Numbered from the stretch's first letter, positions 1 to 9,443 are shown. The stretch is 64,000 nt of DNA from CAZFBA01 sp964517135 (GCA_964517135.1 CAZFBA010000007.1:62001-126000), one strand, 5' to 3'. The notes: generated by a model from the letters alone, not told the origin. Numbers and translations are program-made.

Positions 1-139
1 TGAAAATAACATTGAAGAGGTTATTAATGCCGGAGCTACACGGGTGGCTGTCGTTAGAGCAATTATGAATGCTCATAATCCTGAAGAAACAGCCAGAAAA
101 ATGCTCGATAAACTTAGTCTTGCGAGGTCAGTATTATGA
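1..139 (+). CDS. thiE: Thiamine-phosphate synthase ThiE, C-terminal end (partial)
   Basis: The gene enters from the left edge; reading from base 2 gives about 45 residues up to a TGA at 137-139. The readable part contains NAGATRVAVVRAIMNA followed by a helix ending in LARSVL. This matches the conserved end of ThiE/TenI TIM barrels, where the AGA-x-x-VAVV strand contributes to phosphate binding. ThiE joins HMP-pyrophosphate and thiazole phosphate to give thiamine phosphate in the cytoplasm. The stop overlaps the start of thiS by four bases (ATGA), so the two are translationally coupled in a thiamine operon lying mostly outside the window. A related TenI regulator cannot be excluded from the tail alone. 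Confidence 0.8.
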   Translation, partial: ENNIEEVINAGATRVAVVRAIMNAHNPEETARKMLDKLSLARSVL

Positions 140-336
140 AAATTAGAGTCAATGGAAAAGAATACCAGTTTGATACATCTTTAAATGTTAGCCAGCTTCT
201 TCAAAAACTAAATATTAAAGGCCAGTGGATTGTTGTAGAGCTGAATACAAATATTGTTGATAAGCAAAAATATGACGAAACAACCCTTTCTGATGGCGAT
301 ACAGTAGAAATTGTAGGCTTCGTTGGAGGTGGCTAA
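136..336 (+). CDS. thiS: Sulfur carrier protein ThiS
   Basis: A 66-residue beta-grasp protein starting on the ATG that overlaps the thiE stop. It ends in GFVGGG, with the terminal Gly-Gly that is adenylated by ThiF and converted to a thiocarboxylate. The thiocarboxylate donates sulfur to the thiazole synthase ThiG. Length and the internal pattern of ubiquitin-like strands fit the family. It closes the thiamine operon: no further thi gene follows, and a weak AT hairpin with a T-rich tail lies 15 bases after the stop. MoaD, a sister family, is usually longer and does not sit with thiE. Confidence 0.93.
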   Translation: MKIRVNGKEYQFDTSLNVSQLLQKLNIKGQWIVVELNTNIVDKQKYDETTLSDGDTVEIVGFVGGG

Positions 337-350
337 TCAACATGCTGGCT

Positions 351-376
351 AAAAGCTTTTTTATAAGGCTTTTTAT
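351..376 (+). terminator. Weak candidate terminator after thiS
   Basis: AAAAGC at 351-356 pairs with GCTTTT at 368-373, followed by a short T/A tail. The stem is only 6 bp and AT-rich, so this is supported more by position, just behind thiS, than by strength. Confidence 0.3.
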
Positions 377-473
377 TAATAACTGTAACGATTTCTCACA
401 AAAATAGCAGATCTTTGCCTTGATGCTTTATTATATATAAAAGAAATTTTATATTATTGTAGATTTATAATAT

Positions 474-487
474 AATACATATGTATT
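474..487. repeat. 14-bp palindrome AATACATATGTATT, copy 1
   Basis: Perfect 14-bp inverted repeat in the thiS-to-520 gap. It overlaps a TATAAT hexamer at 471-476 that could be a -10 element for the gene at 520. Identical copies lie at 23249, 54692 and 57204. The inner ten bases also occur at 7466 and 26662. Confidence 0.85.
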
Positions 488-519
488 AGCACACAAAAAA
501 GAGAGCACTATTAAAGACT

Positions 520-1023
520 ATGATTCAATCAATCAACCATACAACCAGCTCCGCAAGATTTAACCTGCCGGGTAATATGGAAAAACCTGTAATACACTTC
601 TCTTACCCTGAAGCAGATTCAAATAAAACAAATATTTCTATTCCACCACAAACTTTAGAGGCTTATTATTTACCACAAAAGCCTAAAGTAGCCTTTAATG
701 GATTTTTTTCTGACAAAAAAGAAATAGGAGCAATCATTGAAACCATCTCACAGGCTAAAAACTCAGGAAATTTAAAAGATTTACATACAATTGATAAAAC
801 AGAAAAGAATCAGGGCACAGAAATCAACTTTAAAATTGGTCAGGATTCTTATCAACTAGAAGAAGTAAATGTTTTAGAACCAGGTTTAATGGCTATGCCT
901 GCTGCTATTCATGATAGAAAGACAAGTTTAACCGTTAAAACAGCCGATGGAAATGAAAAAATCTATTTTATCACTCCCAATCAATGGGATCGCTTAATTA
1001 ATATTATTCAAGGCCAACAATAG
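520..1023 (+). CDS. Unknown 167-residue protein
   Basis: I do not recognise this family. The protein is soluble-looking, with no signal peptide or membrane segment. It is rich in Asn, Thr and Lys and carries a FNGFF stretch near residue 60. The C-terminal half (about 100-167) alternates in a beta-rich way and ends with NQWDRLINIIQ. Upstream, GAGAG lies about 15 bases before the ATG, and a TATAAT at 471-476 could drive it, overlapping the 14-bp palindrome. It stands alone between the thiamine operon and recJ. Asn-rich small proteins of this kind are common in Melainabacteria-like genomes, in my recollection, but I cannot assign a role. Confidence 0.6.
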   Translation: MIQSINHTTSSARFNLPGNMEKPVIHFSYPEADSNKTNISIPPQTLEAYYLPQKPKVAFNGFFSDKKEIGAIIETISQAKNSGNLKDLHTIDKTEKNQGTEINFKIGQDSYQLEEVNVLEPGLMAMPAAIHDRKTSLTVKTADGNEKIYFITPNQWDRLINIIQGQQ

Positions 1024-1202
1024 CTTATAAAATAGCTTCTTCTAACTTTATGTAACATTAATAATGATTAACCTCCCTGTTTATGACTGGTTTTTGTAGA
1101 ATATTCAGGGTGATAATTATTTTTTTGCCTGCTCTCAAAACTTGAAAGCTCATAATGTTAACCAAAACAAAGATTTGATTGCAGGCTAACAGGCTGACAA
1201 AA

Positions 1203-3539
1203 ATGAAAAAATACTGGAAATACAGGGAAAAGGTCGAATTACCTGATGCATTGGTAGAAGTGTGTGGCTCAAAAACAGTAGCGACACTTCTTGCAAATAG
1301 AGGCATACTGGAGCCTGAAACAGCTGAAGCCTTTTTAAATTTATCTGATGACCAATTTTCTTCTCCTGACGAGTTTGTAGATATGCCTATAGTTGTTAAT
1401 CGCATTGAAACAGCCATAGAAAACCAGGAACCTGTATTGATATGGGGTGACTTTGATGCTGACGGCATCACAGGAACATCTATATTACTGAAAACACTGC
1501 AATATATCGGTGCTAATGTCAGCTATTATATACCTGAAAGAGTTCATGAAGGCCACGGAATCAATACTACCTCATTACTTAAATTGATAAGTACACGTAA
1601 AATTAAACTCGTTATTACTATAGATTGCGGTGTTAGTAACTATAACGAGATTGACCTGGCCAAAAACTTCGGTGTAGAAACAATTATAACTGACCATCAT
1701 GAGCTGCCTGAAGTTTTGCCACCGGCAATAGCTATCATTAATTCTAAAATGCTACAACCTGACTCAAAAATGGCTCAAATTTGTGGCGCAGGTGTTGCAT
1801 ACAAGGTTTCAGAAGCTTTATTGAAACGGTTTAACAAAAATGATCTTCTTGAAGACCTGCTATATCTGGCTGCTATAGGTACCATTGCAGATCTTGTACC
1901 GTTAAAGCATGAAAATCGCCTTATAGCAAAAAAAGGGCTTGATGCCATCAGAGATAAACAACCAGCAGCAATTGTTCAAATTGCTAAGAAAGCAGGAATA
2001 CCTCTGGATGAAAACTTTAATTCTGTTTCAATTGCTTTTTTTATTGCACCAAGATTGAATGCTATTGGCAGACTGGATTACGCATCAAACGCAGTAGATC
2101 TATTAACAACCAGCGACCCGGAAAAACTTGAAATATTAGCATCAAAACTTGAACAAATAAATAGAGAGCGTCAGCAACTTTGCGATAAGACTTATGAAGA
2201 AGCTTTAATGATGCTTAAAGAAACTGACCTGACAGAAAATAAAGCTATAGTCCTTGCAAATAAAGAATGGCACCCAGGGGTTATCGGTATTGTTGCATCA
2301 ATGCTCGTTGAAAAGTTTTATCGACCAGTGTTTCTAATGTCAATAGAAAAAAACGAGGCGAGAGGATCAGCAAGAAGCATACCAGGGTTGCATTTGTTTA
2401 ACACTCTTAACAAAATAAGTGAATTATTTATACGTTTTGGTGGTCACGAATTGGCTGCAGGCTTTAATTTAAATATTGATAACCTTAATACTTTTAAGAA
2501 ATCAATTATTGAAGAAGTTAATAAAGAATTTCATAATCTTGATCCACAACCATACCTGAATGTTGAAATGGATATTAAGCCTGATGAGCTTTCACTGGAT
2601 CTTATGGAAAAAATCAAAATGCTAGAACCCTTTGGCCAGGATAATCCGGAACCTGTTTTATGCTGCTCAAACCTGTCTATACTGAACTTTAGAATGATAG
2701 GAGCAGATAACAATCACCTGAAAATTAATCTGAAATCCCCAGATAATAAGTATCTTGAAGCTCTTTGGTGGCAGAAATCAGCACTTGAATTCGACGTAAA
2801 TCAACCAGTTAAAGTTGCTTTCTATCCTGAAATAAATAATTATATGTCTAAATTGAGGATTCAGCTTATTGTTAAAGATATGATGCCCATTTATGAGTCT
2901 AATGAACTATCTCAAAAGACTAAAAACGCTGTTAAATGGATAGATCACAGAAATAAAACTGATATAACCCGGTTAATTAAGAATTATGTTAAAACAACTG
3001 ATTCAAAGATTGCAATATTTGCAGAAAGCAACCAGTATAAAAGCCTGATAAATAACAACTGCGATATAATTAATCGAAACTGTCAGGAAAACTATTATCA
3101 AATTATTTTCCTTGAATATCCACCAGAAGATGCTGTTATAAAAGATTTATTAAGACAAACCAAACCAGAAATAGTTCACCTGGCGCCTGCTGTATATTAT
3201 AAACCTCAAAATGAAGTTGAAATATTCAAAACAGTTTATAGTATGCTTAAATATGCCTCAAAACAGAAGAACTCAGAAGCTAGTGTATTAGCTATGGCCT
3301 CTAAACTGGGAACCTCAGTTAATGTAATCCTTTCAAGTGTTGATGCCCTTTTGGCAGCAGGCCTTATAGAAGTTATAAGCTACAAAGGTGACTGCCTTAA
3401 GTTTAGATTAACAGAATTTAAAATGATTAATATTGCTGATTTAAAAGAAATTGACAGGCTTAAAACTGAACTTCAAAAGGTATATAAATTTAGAAAAGAA
3501 TTTATATCAAGACCAGTTGAAGATTTTCAGTATTATTAA
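1203..3539 (+). CDS. recJ: Single-stranded-DNA-specific exonuclease RecJ
   Basis: A 778-residue DHH/DHHA1 phosphoesterase that degrades ssDNA 5' to 3' in recombination, mismatch and base-excision repair. Visible motifs are DFDADG (about 83-88, metal site), an IDCGVSN strand, TDHHE (about 163-167, the DHH triad), GRLDYA near 300 and the DHHA1 glycine motif RFGGHELAAGF near 410. An OB-like region follows, and then a roughly 200-residue C-terminal extension of lower similarity. I prefer the ATG at 1203 (MKKYWKYREK, typical of RecJ) to an in-frame TTG at 1179. It lies alone on the plus strand and converges on queE with 13 bases between the stops. Length is above E. coli RecJ (577) but usual for lineages with the extra C-terminal domain. 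Confidence 0.95.
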   Translation: MKKYWKYREKVELPDALVEVCGSKTVATLLANRGILEPETAEAFLNLSDDQFSSPDEFVDMPIVVNRIETAIENQEPVLIWGDFDADGITGTSILLKTLQYIGANVSYYIPERVHEGHGINTTSLLKLISTRKIKLVITIDCGVSNYNEIDLAKNFGVETIITDHHELPEVLPPAIAIINSKMLQPDSKMAQICGAGVAYKVSEALLKRFNKNDLLEDLLYLAAIGTIADLVPLKHENRLIAKKGLDAIRDKQPAAIVQIAKKAGIPLDENFNSVSIAFFIAPRLNAIGRLDYASNAVDLLTTSDPEKLEILASKLEQINRERQQLCDKTYEEALMMLKETDLTENKAIVLANKEWHPGVIGIVASMLVEKFYRPVFLMSIEKNEARGSARSIPGLHLFNTLNKISELFIRFGGHELAAGFNLNIDNLNTFKKSIIEEVNKEFHNLDPQPYLNVEMDIKPDELSLDLMEKIKMLEPFGQDNPEPVLCCSNLSILNFRMIGADNNHLKINLKSPDNKYLEALWWQKSALEFDVNQPVKVAFYPEINNYMSKLRIQLIVKDMMPIYESNELSQKTKNAVKWIDHRNKTDITRLIKNYVKTTDSKIAIFAESNQYKSLINNNCDIINRNCQENYYQIIFLEYPPEDAVIKDLLRQTKPEIVHLAPAVYYKPQNEVEIFKTVYSMLKYASKQKNSEASVLAMASKLGTSVNVILSSVDALLAAGLIEVISYKGDCLKFRLTEFKMINIADLKEIDRLKTELQKVYKFRKEFISRPVEDFQYY

Positions 3540-3552
3540 CCTTAAAAATGGC

Positions 3553-4311
3553 TCAGGGAATAGATGTAATTTTATGAGTCTGTGGAATAATTCTGACATC
3601 ATTGATATGCTTCAAAAGCCTTTCCTGCCAGTGTAACAATTTCAAAGGTTCAGGCGGGTTTGATGTATCAGGTTGAAGTATTAAAGGCACTCCGGCATCA
3701 CTTGAAGCCATACACCAGACAATATTATGAAGCTCATAATCACTAAAGTCATTGTTTAATACTGATTTTACAAAATATTCAATGCCTGCTTTCTTATTAT
3801 CTGAAATTACTTTAAGGAAATTTTTATGCTCATGCCAGTGTTCACTAATCTTTCCAGTAGAAGAAGGGAGTTTTATATCCATGGCAACATAATTAACAAG
3901 TTTAATAATCTTTTCAAGCTCATTACAGAGGGTTCCGTTGGTCTCCAGATAAATTTTAAACTTATGTTTTGCAAAGTTTTCAGTAAGAAATACTTTAAGA
4001 AAGTCAGATTGTAAGAGTGGTTCTCCTCCTGTGAGGCTTATAGAGTGATGTAAACCTGCGGGATTGTCGAGTTTTTTCAAATAATAAAACAGTGTTTCAG
4101 TGCTTACAGGGTTATCGATTTTATCAAATACTTGTGAATAGGGATGAGTCTCGACATTTACTGTTTCTTGAGCTGCATAGTCTGTATCACAGTAATTACA
4201 ATTGAGGTTACAACCTGTAAACCTGACAAATATCTGTTTATAACCTACAAAAGGTCCTTCTCCCTGTGCGGAAGAAAATATTTCTATTAAATTTGCTTTA
4301 GATTCAGTCAT
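3553..4311 (-). CDS. queE: 7-carboxy-7-deazaguanine synthase QueE
   Basis: A 252-residue radical-SAM enzyme that rearranges 6-carboxytetrahydropterin to 7-carboxy-7-deazaguanine, the ring-contraction step of queuosine and preQ1 biosynthesis. It carries the short QueE cluster motif C-x3-C-x2-C (C34, C38, C41) within FTGCNLNCNYCDT. An N-terminal EIFSSAQGEGP substrate-binding segment, a SLTGGEPLLQ motif and YLETNGT complete the signature. The ATG at 4309-4311 starts one base after the dnaJ stop, so the two genes are co-transcribed; longer upstream starts would run back into dnaJ. No queC, queD or queF lies in the window. Confidence 0.94.
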   Translation of the reverse strand: MTESKANLIEIFSSAQGEGPFVGYKQIFVRFTGCNLNCNYCDTDYAAQETVNVETHPYSQVFDKIDNPVSTETLFYYLKKLDNPAGLHHSISLTGGEPLLQSDFLKVFLTENFAKHKFKIYLETNGTLCNELEKIIKLVNYVAMDIKLPSSTGKISEHWHEHKNFLKVISDNKKAGIEYFVKSVLNNDFSDYELHNIVWCMASSDAGVPLILQPDTSNPPEPLKLLHWQERLLKHINDVRIIPQTHKITSIP

Positions 4312-4312
4312 T

Positions 4313-5464
4313 TTAGTTAATATATTCCCTGGGGTTGAATTTACTGACACGTGAGATCTCTTCATAAAGCTCCTTTTCTCTTGCTGAGAGCTTTTGCGGT
4401 ATTTCAATCTTTATTTTAACAAAATGATTGCCTCTTTCACCTGATTTATTTGGCAATCCCTGCCCTATAAGGCGAAATTTCTGTTCCATTTGTGTTCCTG
4501 GAGGTATTTTCATTTTAACAAACCCATCTATTGTAAGCACCTGTATTTCAGACCCAAGAACTGCCTCATGAGGTGCTACAGAGGTTTCAGAAAGTACATC
4601 GAAACCATCAAATTCAAAGTTTGAAGGGTTATAAATTTTAATAATAAGGTATAAATCACCATTATCGCCACCATTGATACCTCTATTGCCCTGTTTGGCA
4701 ATTCTAACTTTTGCCCCATTTTTTACGCCTGCTGGTAATTTGACATCAAGTTTATCGTGGTTACTCTTTTCTCCTTTGCCGTTACAAGTGCGGCAGGTAC
4801 CATTTACAAGTAAACCTCTGCCATTGCATTTTGGACATGGATCAGTATGTACAATATTAATGGTTTTTACAGTTCCTTTAATGGCTTCTTCTGCCATTAA
4901 ATATACATCAAGAGTAATATCTTCCCCTCTCTGGCTTTTATGTGTTGTTCTGGCTTTATGTACATTTGAATATGTTGCAGTTTCTTTTTTTTCTGGTGGC
5001 GGATCAGTTGTAAACCTTGGAGGGCCTTTTGATTTATGTTTTTCATTATCTTCTGCTTCATTGCCCTTGAGAATGCTTTCAAAGAGATTTGAAAACGTAC
5101 TGGCTAAGCTGTCATCCTTTTTTGTCGTTTTTGAAGAGCTGGTGTTAGTATACTTTTTGCCGGATGTATTTTTAGCATTTCTTTGAGAATTTTTAAAATT
5201 TGTTTTTGCACGGGTATTTTTATCAGATTCCAGAGTTTTGATTCCCAGGGCAATATCAAGAAGATAGCGTTGTTTTTCGTCTAATAGAACTGAATAGGCC
5301 TCACTTATTTCTTTAAATTTATCTTCTGACTGCTTGTTTCCCTGATTGACATCCGGATGATATTTTCTGGCCAGAGATCTATAGGCACTTTTAATTTCTT
5401 TATCAGTTGCAGTGTGGGCAACTCCGAGTATTTTATAGAAATCTTTCGGTTTATTTCGGGCCAT
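4313..5464 (-). CDS. dnaJ: J-domain co-chaperone (DnaJ/CbpA type, half zinc finger)
   Basis: A 383-residue Hsp40. The J domain spans residues 7-70 with the HPD triad at 36-38, which stimulates DnaK ATPase. Residues 75-175 form a polar Lys/Ser/Thr-rich linker, followed by the type I/II client-binding beta domains. Between these lie only two CxxCxG repeats (CPKCNGRG and CRTCNGKG, about residues 208-231), where classical DnaJ has four. The GC-rich-loop G/F region of DnaJ is missing. It is therefore intermediate between DnaJ and CbpA. It is followed immediately by queE and preceded by a 217-bp gap from the membrane glycosyltransferase. DnaK and GrpE are not in the window. Confidence 0.88.
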   Translation of the reverse strand: MARNKPKDFYKILGVAHTATDKEIKSAYRSLARKYHPDVNQGNKQSEDKFKEISEAYSVLLDEKQRYLLDIALGIKTLESDKNTRAKTNFKNSQRNAKNTSGKKYTNTSSSKTTKKDDSLASTFSNLFESILKGNEAEDNEKHKSKGPPRFTTDPPPEKKETATYSNVHKARTTHKSQRGEDITLDVYLMAEEAIKGTVKTINIVHTDPCPKCNGRGLLVNGTCRTCNGKGEKSNHDKLDVKLPAGVKNGAKVRIAKQGNRGINGGDNGDLYLIIKIYNPSNFEFDGFDVLSETSVAPHEAVLGSEIQVLTIDGFVKMKIPPGTQMEQKFRLIGQGLPNKSGERGNHFVKIKIEIPQKLSAREKELYEEISRVSKFNPREYIN

Positions 5465-5681
5465 TCAATTTCCTTTTTCTGAAAATTAGCGCTATATTAA
5501 GGTTTCTCTCTTGTTTCCTTTAAATTTTTCCTGAATAAAAAGCTCTGTTCATTAATTATATTATATAATACGCCAGAGTGCTTATGCTAGAAGCTGTATT
5601 AATTGTAAATAACTTGATTTCATTCATTTCACTATTATTTTAATGCCTTTTAAAATGGAATCCAACATTATGAAGAATGAT

Positions 5682-7511
5682 TTATTGATTAATGGTATGA
5701 TTAGCAGGGTTGTTTTGCCTGTTATTGTTGAGATAGATATATATTCTATAAGGTGAAATAACCTTCAGGTCTTTTATAGGAGCCTGAATAATCTTTATAA
5801 GTTTGTAATGGTCTTTAATCCAGGATAATAAATTATTGTTATAATCAAGGCCAACGTGCTTAAATCCATAATGAGTTGCTACTTCATTAGAACTAATGAG
5901 TATCATGGCAGGTTTTGTTTCTTCCAGCTCTTTGATAATAAATGTTTCAGTTTTTCTGCTTGAAGTAATACCCGGTAAAAACTGATAATATTTTGAGGCA
6001 GCTGATCTTTCTGCCATAAAATAAAAGAGTGTTTCTTCAGGCAGTGCAAGAATTGTATCGTTTTTATTGGTGTATTTATTAATATAATTAAGAGCTGAGT
6101 TTATCTGATGACCTCTTAAAGGTCCTGTTTTAAAGTATCCACGTGTGCTATTTATTGTAATAGTCTTTTCTGAGTAATATTTATAAAAAAGGAGACTGTT
6201 CAGCAGTAGTATTAACATAATTGAAAAGATAAGGGAATTCTTGAATACCTTTTTTTTACGGGCTTTTATCTGACATGGATTATCACAAAACAATACAAAC
6301 AAAAGAATTAAGATTGATGGCAATATGTAAAAATTACTGGAAGTACTTAAACTAACAAAAAACGGTGTTCTTACAAGCATTATAATTGAAGAAACAAGAA
6401 GTATAAGTAGAATAAACCTTTTCTCATCAAGCATAATGGCTTTTTTGTAAAGGGAAAAAAGCATTATAGCAAGGTAAATACAGTTAAACAGGAGAATCCA
6501 GCTTAGAAGACCCTGGCCGGTTAAAACTTTTACAATAAAGAGATTTTGGATGCTGTCAAAATAAAAAATTATGTATATAAAGGCTATAACACTGATTAAC
6601 ATCATTATATAGCCTTCATGCTGGCTTAATTTACGAATATAATAAGATAAAAAACAATAAATAAAAGAAACACATGCTATAAAGAGTAGTAATATCACAG
6701 CAGTAAAAAGGGAATAGACTAAACCCTTTTCTGGAAAACTTATAATCAATGTAGTATGTATTGTATCAAATGGAAAAATTCCTTGATAGAGAGATTCAAG
6801 GGGTATAAATAATGATAATATGCTGTAAAAACAAACCGGAACGATTACAGGTAACAGAAGATACTGAAAAGATGACTTAAAAATTATTTTATTTGTTGTA
6901 ATAAGCGATATCAAAAAGATATAGAAGATAATGTAAGCAAATAATGTACTATCCTGCTTGATTAAAGGCATTAATGAAACAATAATACTCCCTGATAGAA
7001 GAAAGAATGGTTTATTATAGTTACTTTTAACGAAAAAAATTAAAGAATTCAGAAGCAGTAATATTAATAATGTGCTGTAAACAGCTTCAAATGAATATGG
7101 AAATATATATTGAAAGATGCCTGGCCTGAACATTACCAGAATCATTGCTGAAAAACTGCTAATAAAAGAGATATAAGGGGTCATTAGATGCCTGCAAAGG
7201 CAATAGAATGAGAGGAGAATAAGAAATGAAACAGTTATACCAGAAATGTAAAGAGTATTGAGACTTATACCCCAGATATAAAACAACAAAGAATGAAAAT
7301 AAGCAATTAGTGGGCCATAAATATAGTAAATTTCAGAATATAGGGTTTTTCCTTCGAGAATTTGCCAGGGTACATAAGCATTTCTAAAACAATCTATTAC
7401 CGCACTTCCCCAACTAGCAGTGCTAAAAAGAAGGAGTAAAGTAAAGATTATTGTGAGAACAATAATACATATGTAGTCATTTTTACAATTTTTCCAGTAT
7501 AAATAATTCAC
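5682..7511 (-). CDS. GT-C fold polytopic membrane glycosyltransferase (PMT/ArnT-like)
   Basis: A 609-residue inner-membrane protein with about eleven to thirteen hydrophobic segments and a hydrophilic C-terminal tail (about 470-609). After the first membrane helix comes a loop with D40 and R43 (AVIDCFRNAYVPWQ), then EGKTLYSEIYYIYGP. This acidic first loop and YGP motif are characteristic of family 39/PMT GT-C enzymes, which transfer sugars from polyprenyl-phosphate donors on the outer face of the membrane. The tail contains a domain with GHQINSALNYI and NDTILALPEE, typical of the periplasmic part. It is last in a run with the propeller and ABC ATPase genes. Acceptor and sugar cannot be inferred. 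The sequence TACATATGTA, the palindrome core, falls in its 5' end. Confidence 0.75.
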   Translation of the reverse strand: MNYLYWKNCKNDYICIIVLTIIFTLLLLFSTASWGSAVIDCFRNAYVPWQILEGKTLYSEIYYIYGPLIAYFHSLLFYIWGISLNTLYISGITVSFLILLSFYCLCRHLMTPYISFISSFSAMILVMFRPGIFQYIFPYSFEAVYSTLLILLLLNSLIFFVKSNYNKPFFLLSGSIIVSLMPLIKQDSTLFAYIIFYIFLISLITTNKIIFKSSFQYLLLPVIVPVCFYSILSLFIPLESLYQGIFPFDTIHTTLIISFPEKGLVYSLFTAVILLLFIACVSFIYCFLSYYIRKLSQHEGYIMMLISVIAFIYIIFYFDSIQNLFIVKVLTGQGLLSWILLFNCIYLAIMLFSLYKKAIMLDEKRFILLILLVSSIIMLVRTPFFVSLSTSSNFYILPSILILLFVLFCDNPCQIKARKKKVFKNSLIFSIMLILLLNSLLFYKYYSEKTITINSTRGYFKTGPLRGHQINSALNYINKYTNKNDTILALPEETLFYFMAERSAASKYYQFLPGITSSRKTETFIIKELEETKPAMILISSNEVATHYGFKHVGLDYNNNLLSWIKDHYKLIKIIQAPIKDLKVISPYRIYIYLNNNRQNNPANHTINQ

Positions 7512-7625
7512 AACTCAGGCTTATTTATAATAATAATATCGCCTATTATAATCCAAAAAAACAACAATACATTCAGTGAGAAATTTGAATGTTATATTAT
7601 CATCAGGATTGCTGATTTTAGTCTG

Positions 7626-8288
7626 TTATTCAATTGTACCATTAATAAGGCACAAAGATCTTTTTGAATAGTGTAATACAAGCTCATCATGTGTGGCCAT
7701 TACCACAGTTATATGGTTTTCAGTATTTAGTCTTTTTAAAATATCCATTATAACAAGTTTATTTTCTTTATCCAGGTTAGAAGTTGGTTCATCTGCAAAT
7801 AATACAGCTGGTGAAATAATAGCAGCTCTGGCCAGAGCTCCTCGCTGGTTTTCTCCTGCTGATAACATTCTCGGGTAGTGATTTTCTTTACCTTTAAGCC
7901 CTGTTTTTTCCAGTATTTCAAGTATATTTTTAATTGTTATCGTTTTATCGGTGGTTTTTGCAACAAGTTTTAAATTTTCAATAAGTGTCAAATCGCTTAT
8001 TAGAAGAGGTTTTTGGAACACAAACCCTATTTCATTTCTTCTCAATGAGGTTTTATCCTTTTCAGATAGTTGAGAAACATTTTTGTTAAGTATAGTAAGC
8101 TCTCCGGCACTTGCAGTATCCATAAGGCCAAGTATTTGCAATAAGGTTGTTTTACCGGAACCTGAAGGCCCCATTACAGCAAGAAACTCAGAAGGGAAAA
8201 CTTCCAAATTAATTCTTTTAAGTATAGTGATGGTTTTGTTATCAGGGCCAGTAACTGACCTGGAAATATTCTCAGCTTTTATAACCAT
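7626..8288 (-). CDS. ABC transporter ATP-binding protein, LolD/MacB-like
   Basis: A 220-residue nucleotide-binding subunit. Walker A is GPSGSGKTT (40-48), the Q-loop is FVFQKP (about 89-94), the signature is LSAGENQRG (142-150, deviating from LSGGQ), Walker B is AVLFADEP (161-168), followed by the D-loop SNLD, and the switch histidine lies in ATHDE. Size and motifs fit the LolD/MacB/FtsE group that powers lipoprotein release or peptide export. No permease lies within several kilobases, so it must pair with a subunit encoded elsewhere. It is 48 bases downstream of the YVTN propeller gene and 114 upstream of the GT-C gene. No clear ribosome-binding site precedes the ATG. Confidence 0.85.
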   Translation of the reverse strand: MVIKAENISRSVTGPDNKTITILKRINLEVFPSEFLAVMGPSGSGKTTLLQILGLMDTASAGELTILNKNVSQLSEKDKTSLRRNEIGFVFQKPLLISDLTLIENLKLVAKTTDKTITIKNILEILEKTGLKGKENHYPRMLSAGENQRGALARAAIISPAVLFADEPTSNLDKENKLVIMDILKRLNTENHITVVMATHDELVLHYSKRSLCLINGTIE

Positions 8289-8336
8289 AAAATGCTTTGA
8301 CTGACTAAATAAATAAAAAATATATTTTAAAGATAT

Positions 8337-9443
8337 TTAATTTTCGTATTTTCTCTCATATTTGATCAGGCTTAAAGTCTTAGATTGTGGACTTATAATA
8401 ACCATCAGTTCTTTTTCTGAATTTATATCAATAAACTCAGGATATCCACCAACGGAAATATCGTCATGATCAAGTTTTATGATACTCTGATCTTCTGCAT
8501 ACCTGAAACTGTATAAATTTAAAGTTCCACTGCCAGCGTTGACAACAGCTGCAAAGTTTCCTTTGTTATCGCTTGCTATGCCTGCTGGTTTTGAGACATT
8601 TGAAATAGTTCCGAATGATACAGGAAAATCGCTTAACGGGTTAAAAACGCTCAACGTATTTTCAATAGTGTTAGAAACAATTGAAATATCCTGATTATTA
8701 CTAATAGCCAGATCAGAAGGGTAGACGCCAACCGGTATAGATCCTTTAAACTGTGCATTTTCAGGATCAAACAAATCTATTATACTTACATCGTTAGAAC
8801 CCTGGTTAACAATGTAACCAGTTTCCCCGGTTTTAGAAAGCTTTATTGAATAAGGAAAGTTACCAACAGGTATGATATTTACAATCTTACAATCATCATA
8901 ACTGGTTTTAATTATACTCAGGGTATCATCACCTTTATTTGTAACATAGAGGTAACGATCATCAGGACTAATAGCAATTGATGATGGTTTTTCGCCTGTT
9001 GTAATTGTATTTACAATATTTGAATCTTCTTCCTCCAGTCTGACAACTGAGATAGTATTGTCGCCTTCATTAGCAATGTAAGCATATTTTGAGTTGCTTG
9101 AAATGGCTACAGCTACTGGTTTTTGCCCTGTTGGTATGGTGAAATTTTCCAGCTTTGGGGAGTTATTCCAGGTATTAATATAGTAAAGAAAGTTATTATC
9201 AATTGAGGGTACAAGAATAAAATCTCCTCTGGGGCTTATTACTGATTTAGCAGGTCTCTCTGTTAGCTTAAGATCGTTATTTGTTAGGACCTGTACATAT
9301 GAAACAACCGTATCTACTTTTTTAGAAGGTGTTGAAGCTTCTGTTTCAGGGAATCCTGCATCTGAAAAAGCTTTCAGGGTTATTCCTGTACCAAAAAAAC
9401 ATAAAATTAGAGCAATACTGTATGATATAATTCTCTTTATCAT
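8337..9443 (-). CDS. Secreted YVTN-family beta-propeller protein
   Basis: A 368-residue protein with an N-terminal signal peptide (MIKRIISYSIALILCFFG, then a likely cleavage near residue 25). It contains about seven repeats of the type AYIANEGDNTISVV, LYVTNKGDDTLSII and GYIVNQGSNDVSII. These are the hallmark blades of the YVTN/surface-layer lactonase-like propellers, usually periplasmic or cell-surface proteins of unknown ligand. It heads the minus-strand group containing the LolD-like ATPase and the GT-C glycosyltransferase. The 130 bases separating it from batE hold an ACCCCGGGGT palindrome (9491-9500), so it may have its own promoter. No enzymatic residues are recognisable. Confidence 0.85.
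   Translation of the reverse strand: MIKRIISYSIALILCFFGTGITLKAFSDAGFPETEASTPSKKVDTVVSYVQVLTNNDLKLTERPAKSVISPRGDFILVPSIDNNFLYYINTWNNSPKLENFTIPTGQKPVAVAISSNSKYAYIANEGDNTISVVRLEEEDSNIVNTITTGEKPSSIAISPDDRYLYVTNKGDDTLSIIKTSYDDCKIVNIIPVGNFPYSIKLSKTGETGYIVNQGSNDVSIIDLFDPENAQFKGSIPVGVYPSDLAISNNQDISIVSNTIENTLSVFNPLSDFPVSFGTISNVSKPAGIASDNKGNFAAVVNAGSGTLNLYSFRYAEDQSIIKLDHDDISVGGYPEFIDINSEKELMVIISPQSKTLSLIKYERKYEN

Noticed and set aside
4674..5186. 170-codon frame opposite the J-domain gene
   Set aside because: It is antisense to a gene with clear family motifs and has no homology-like features.
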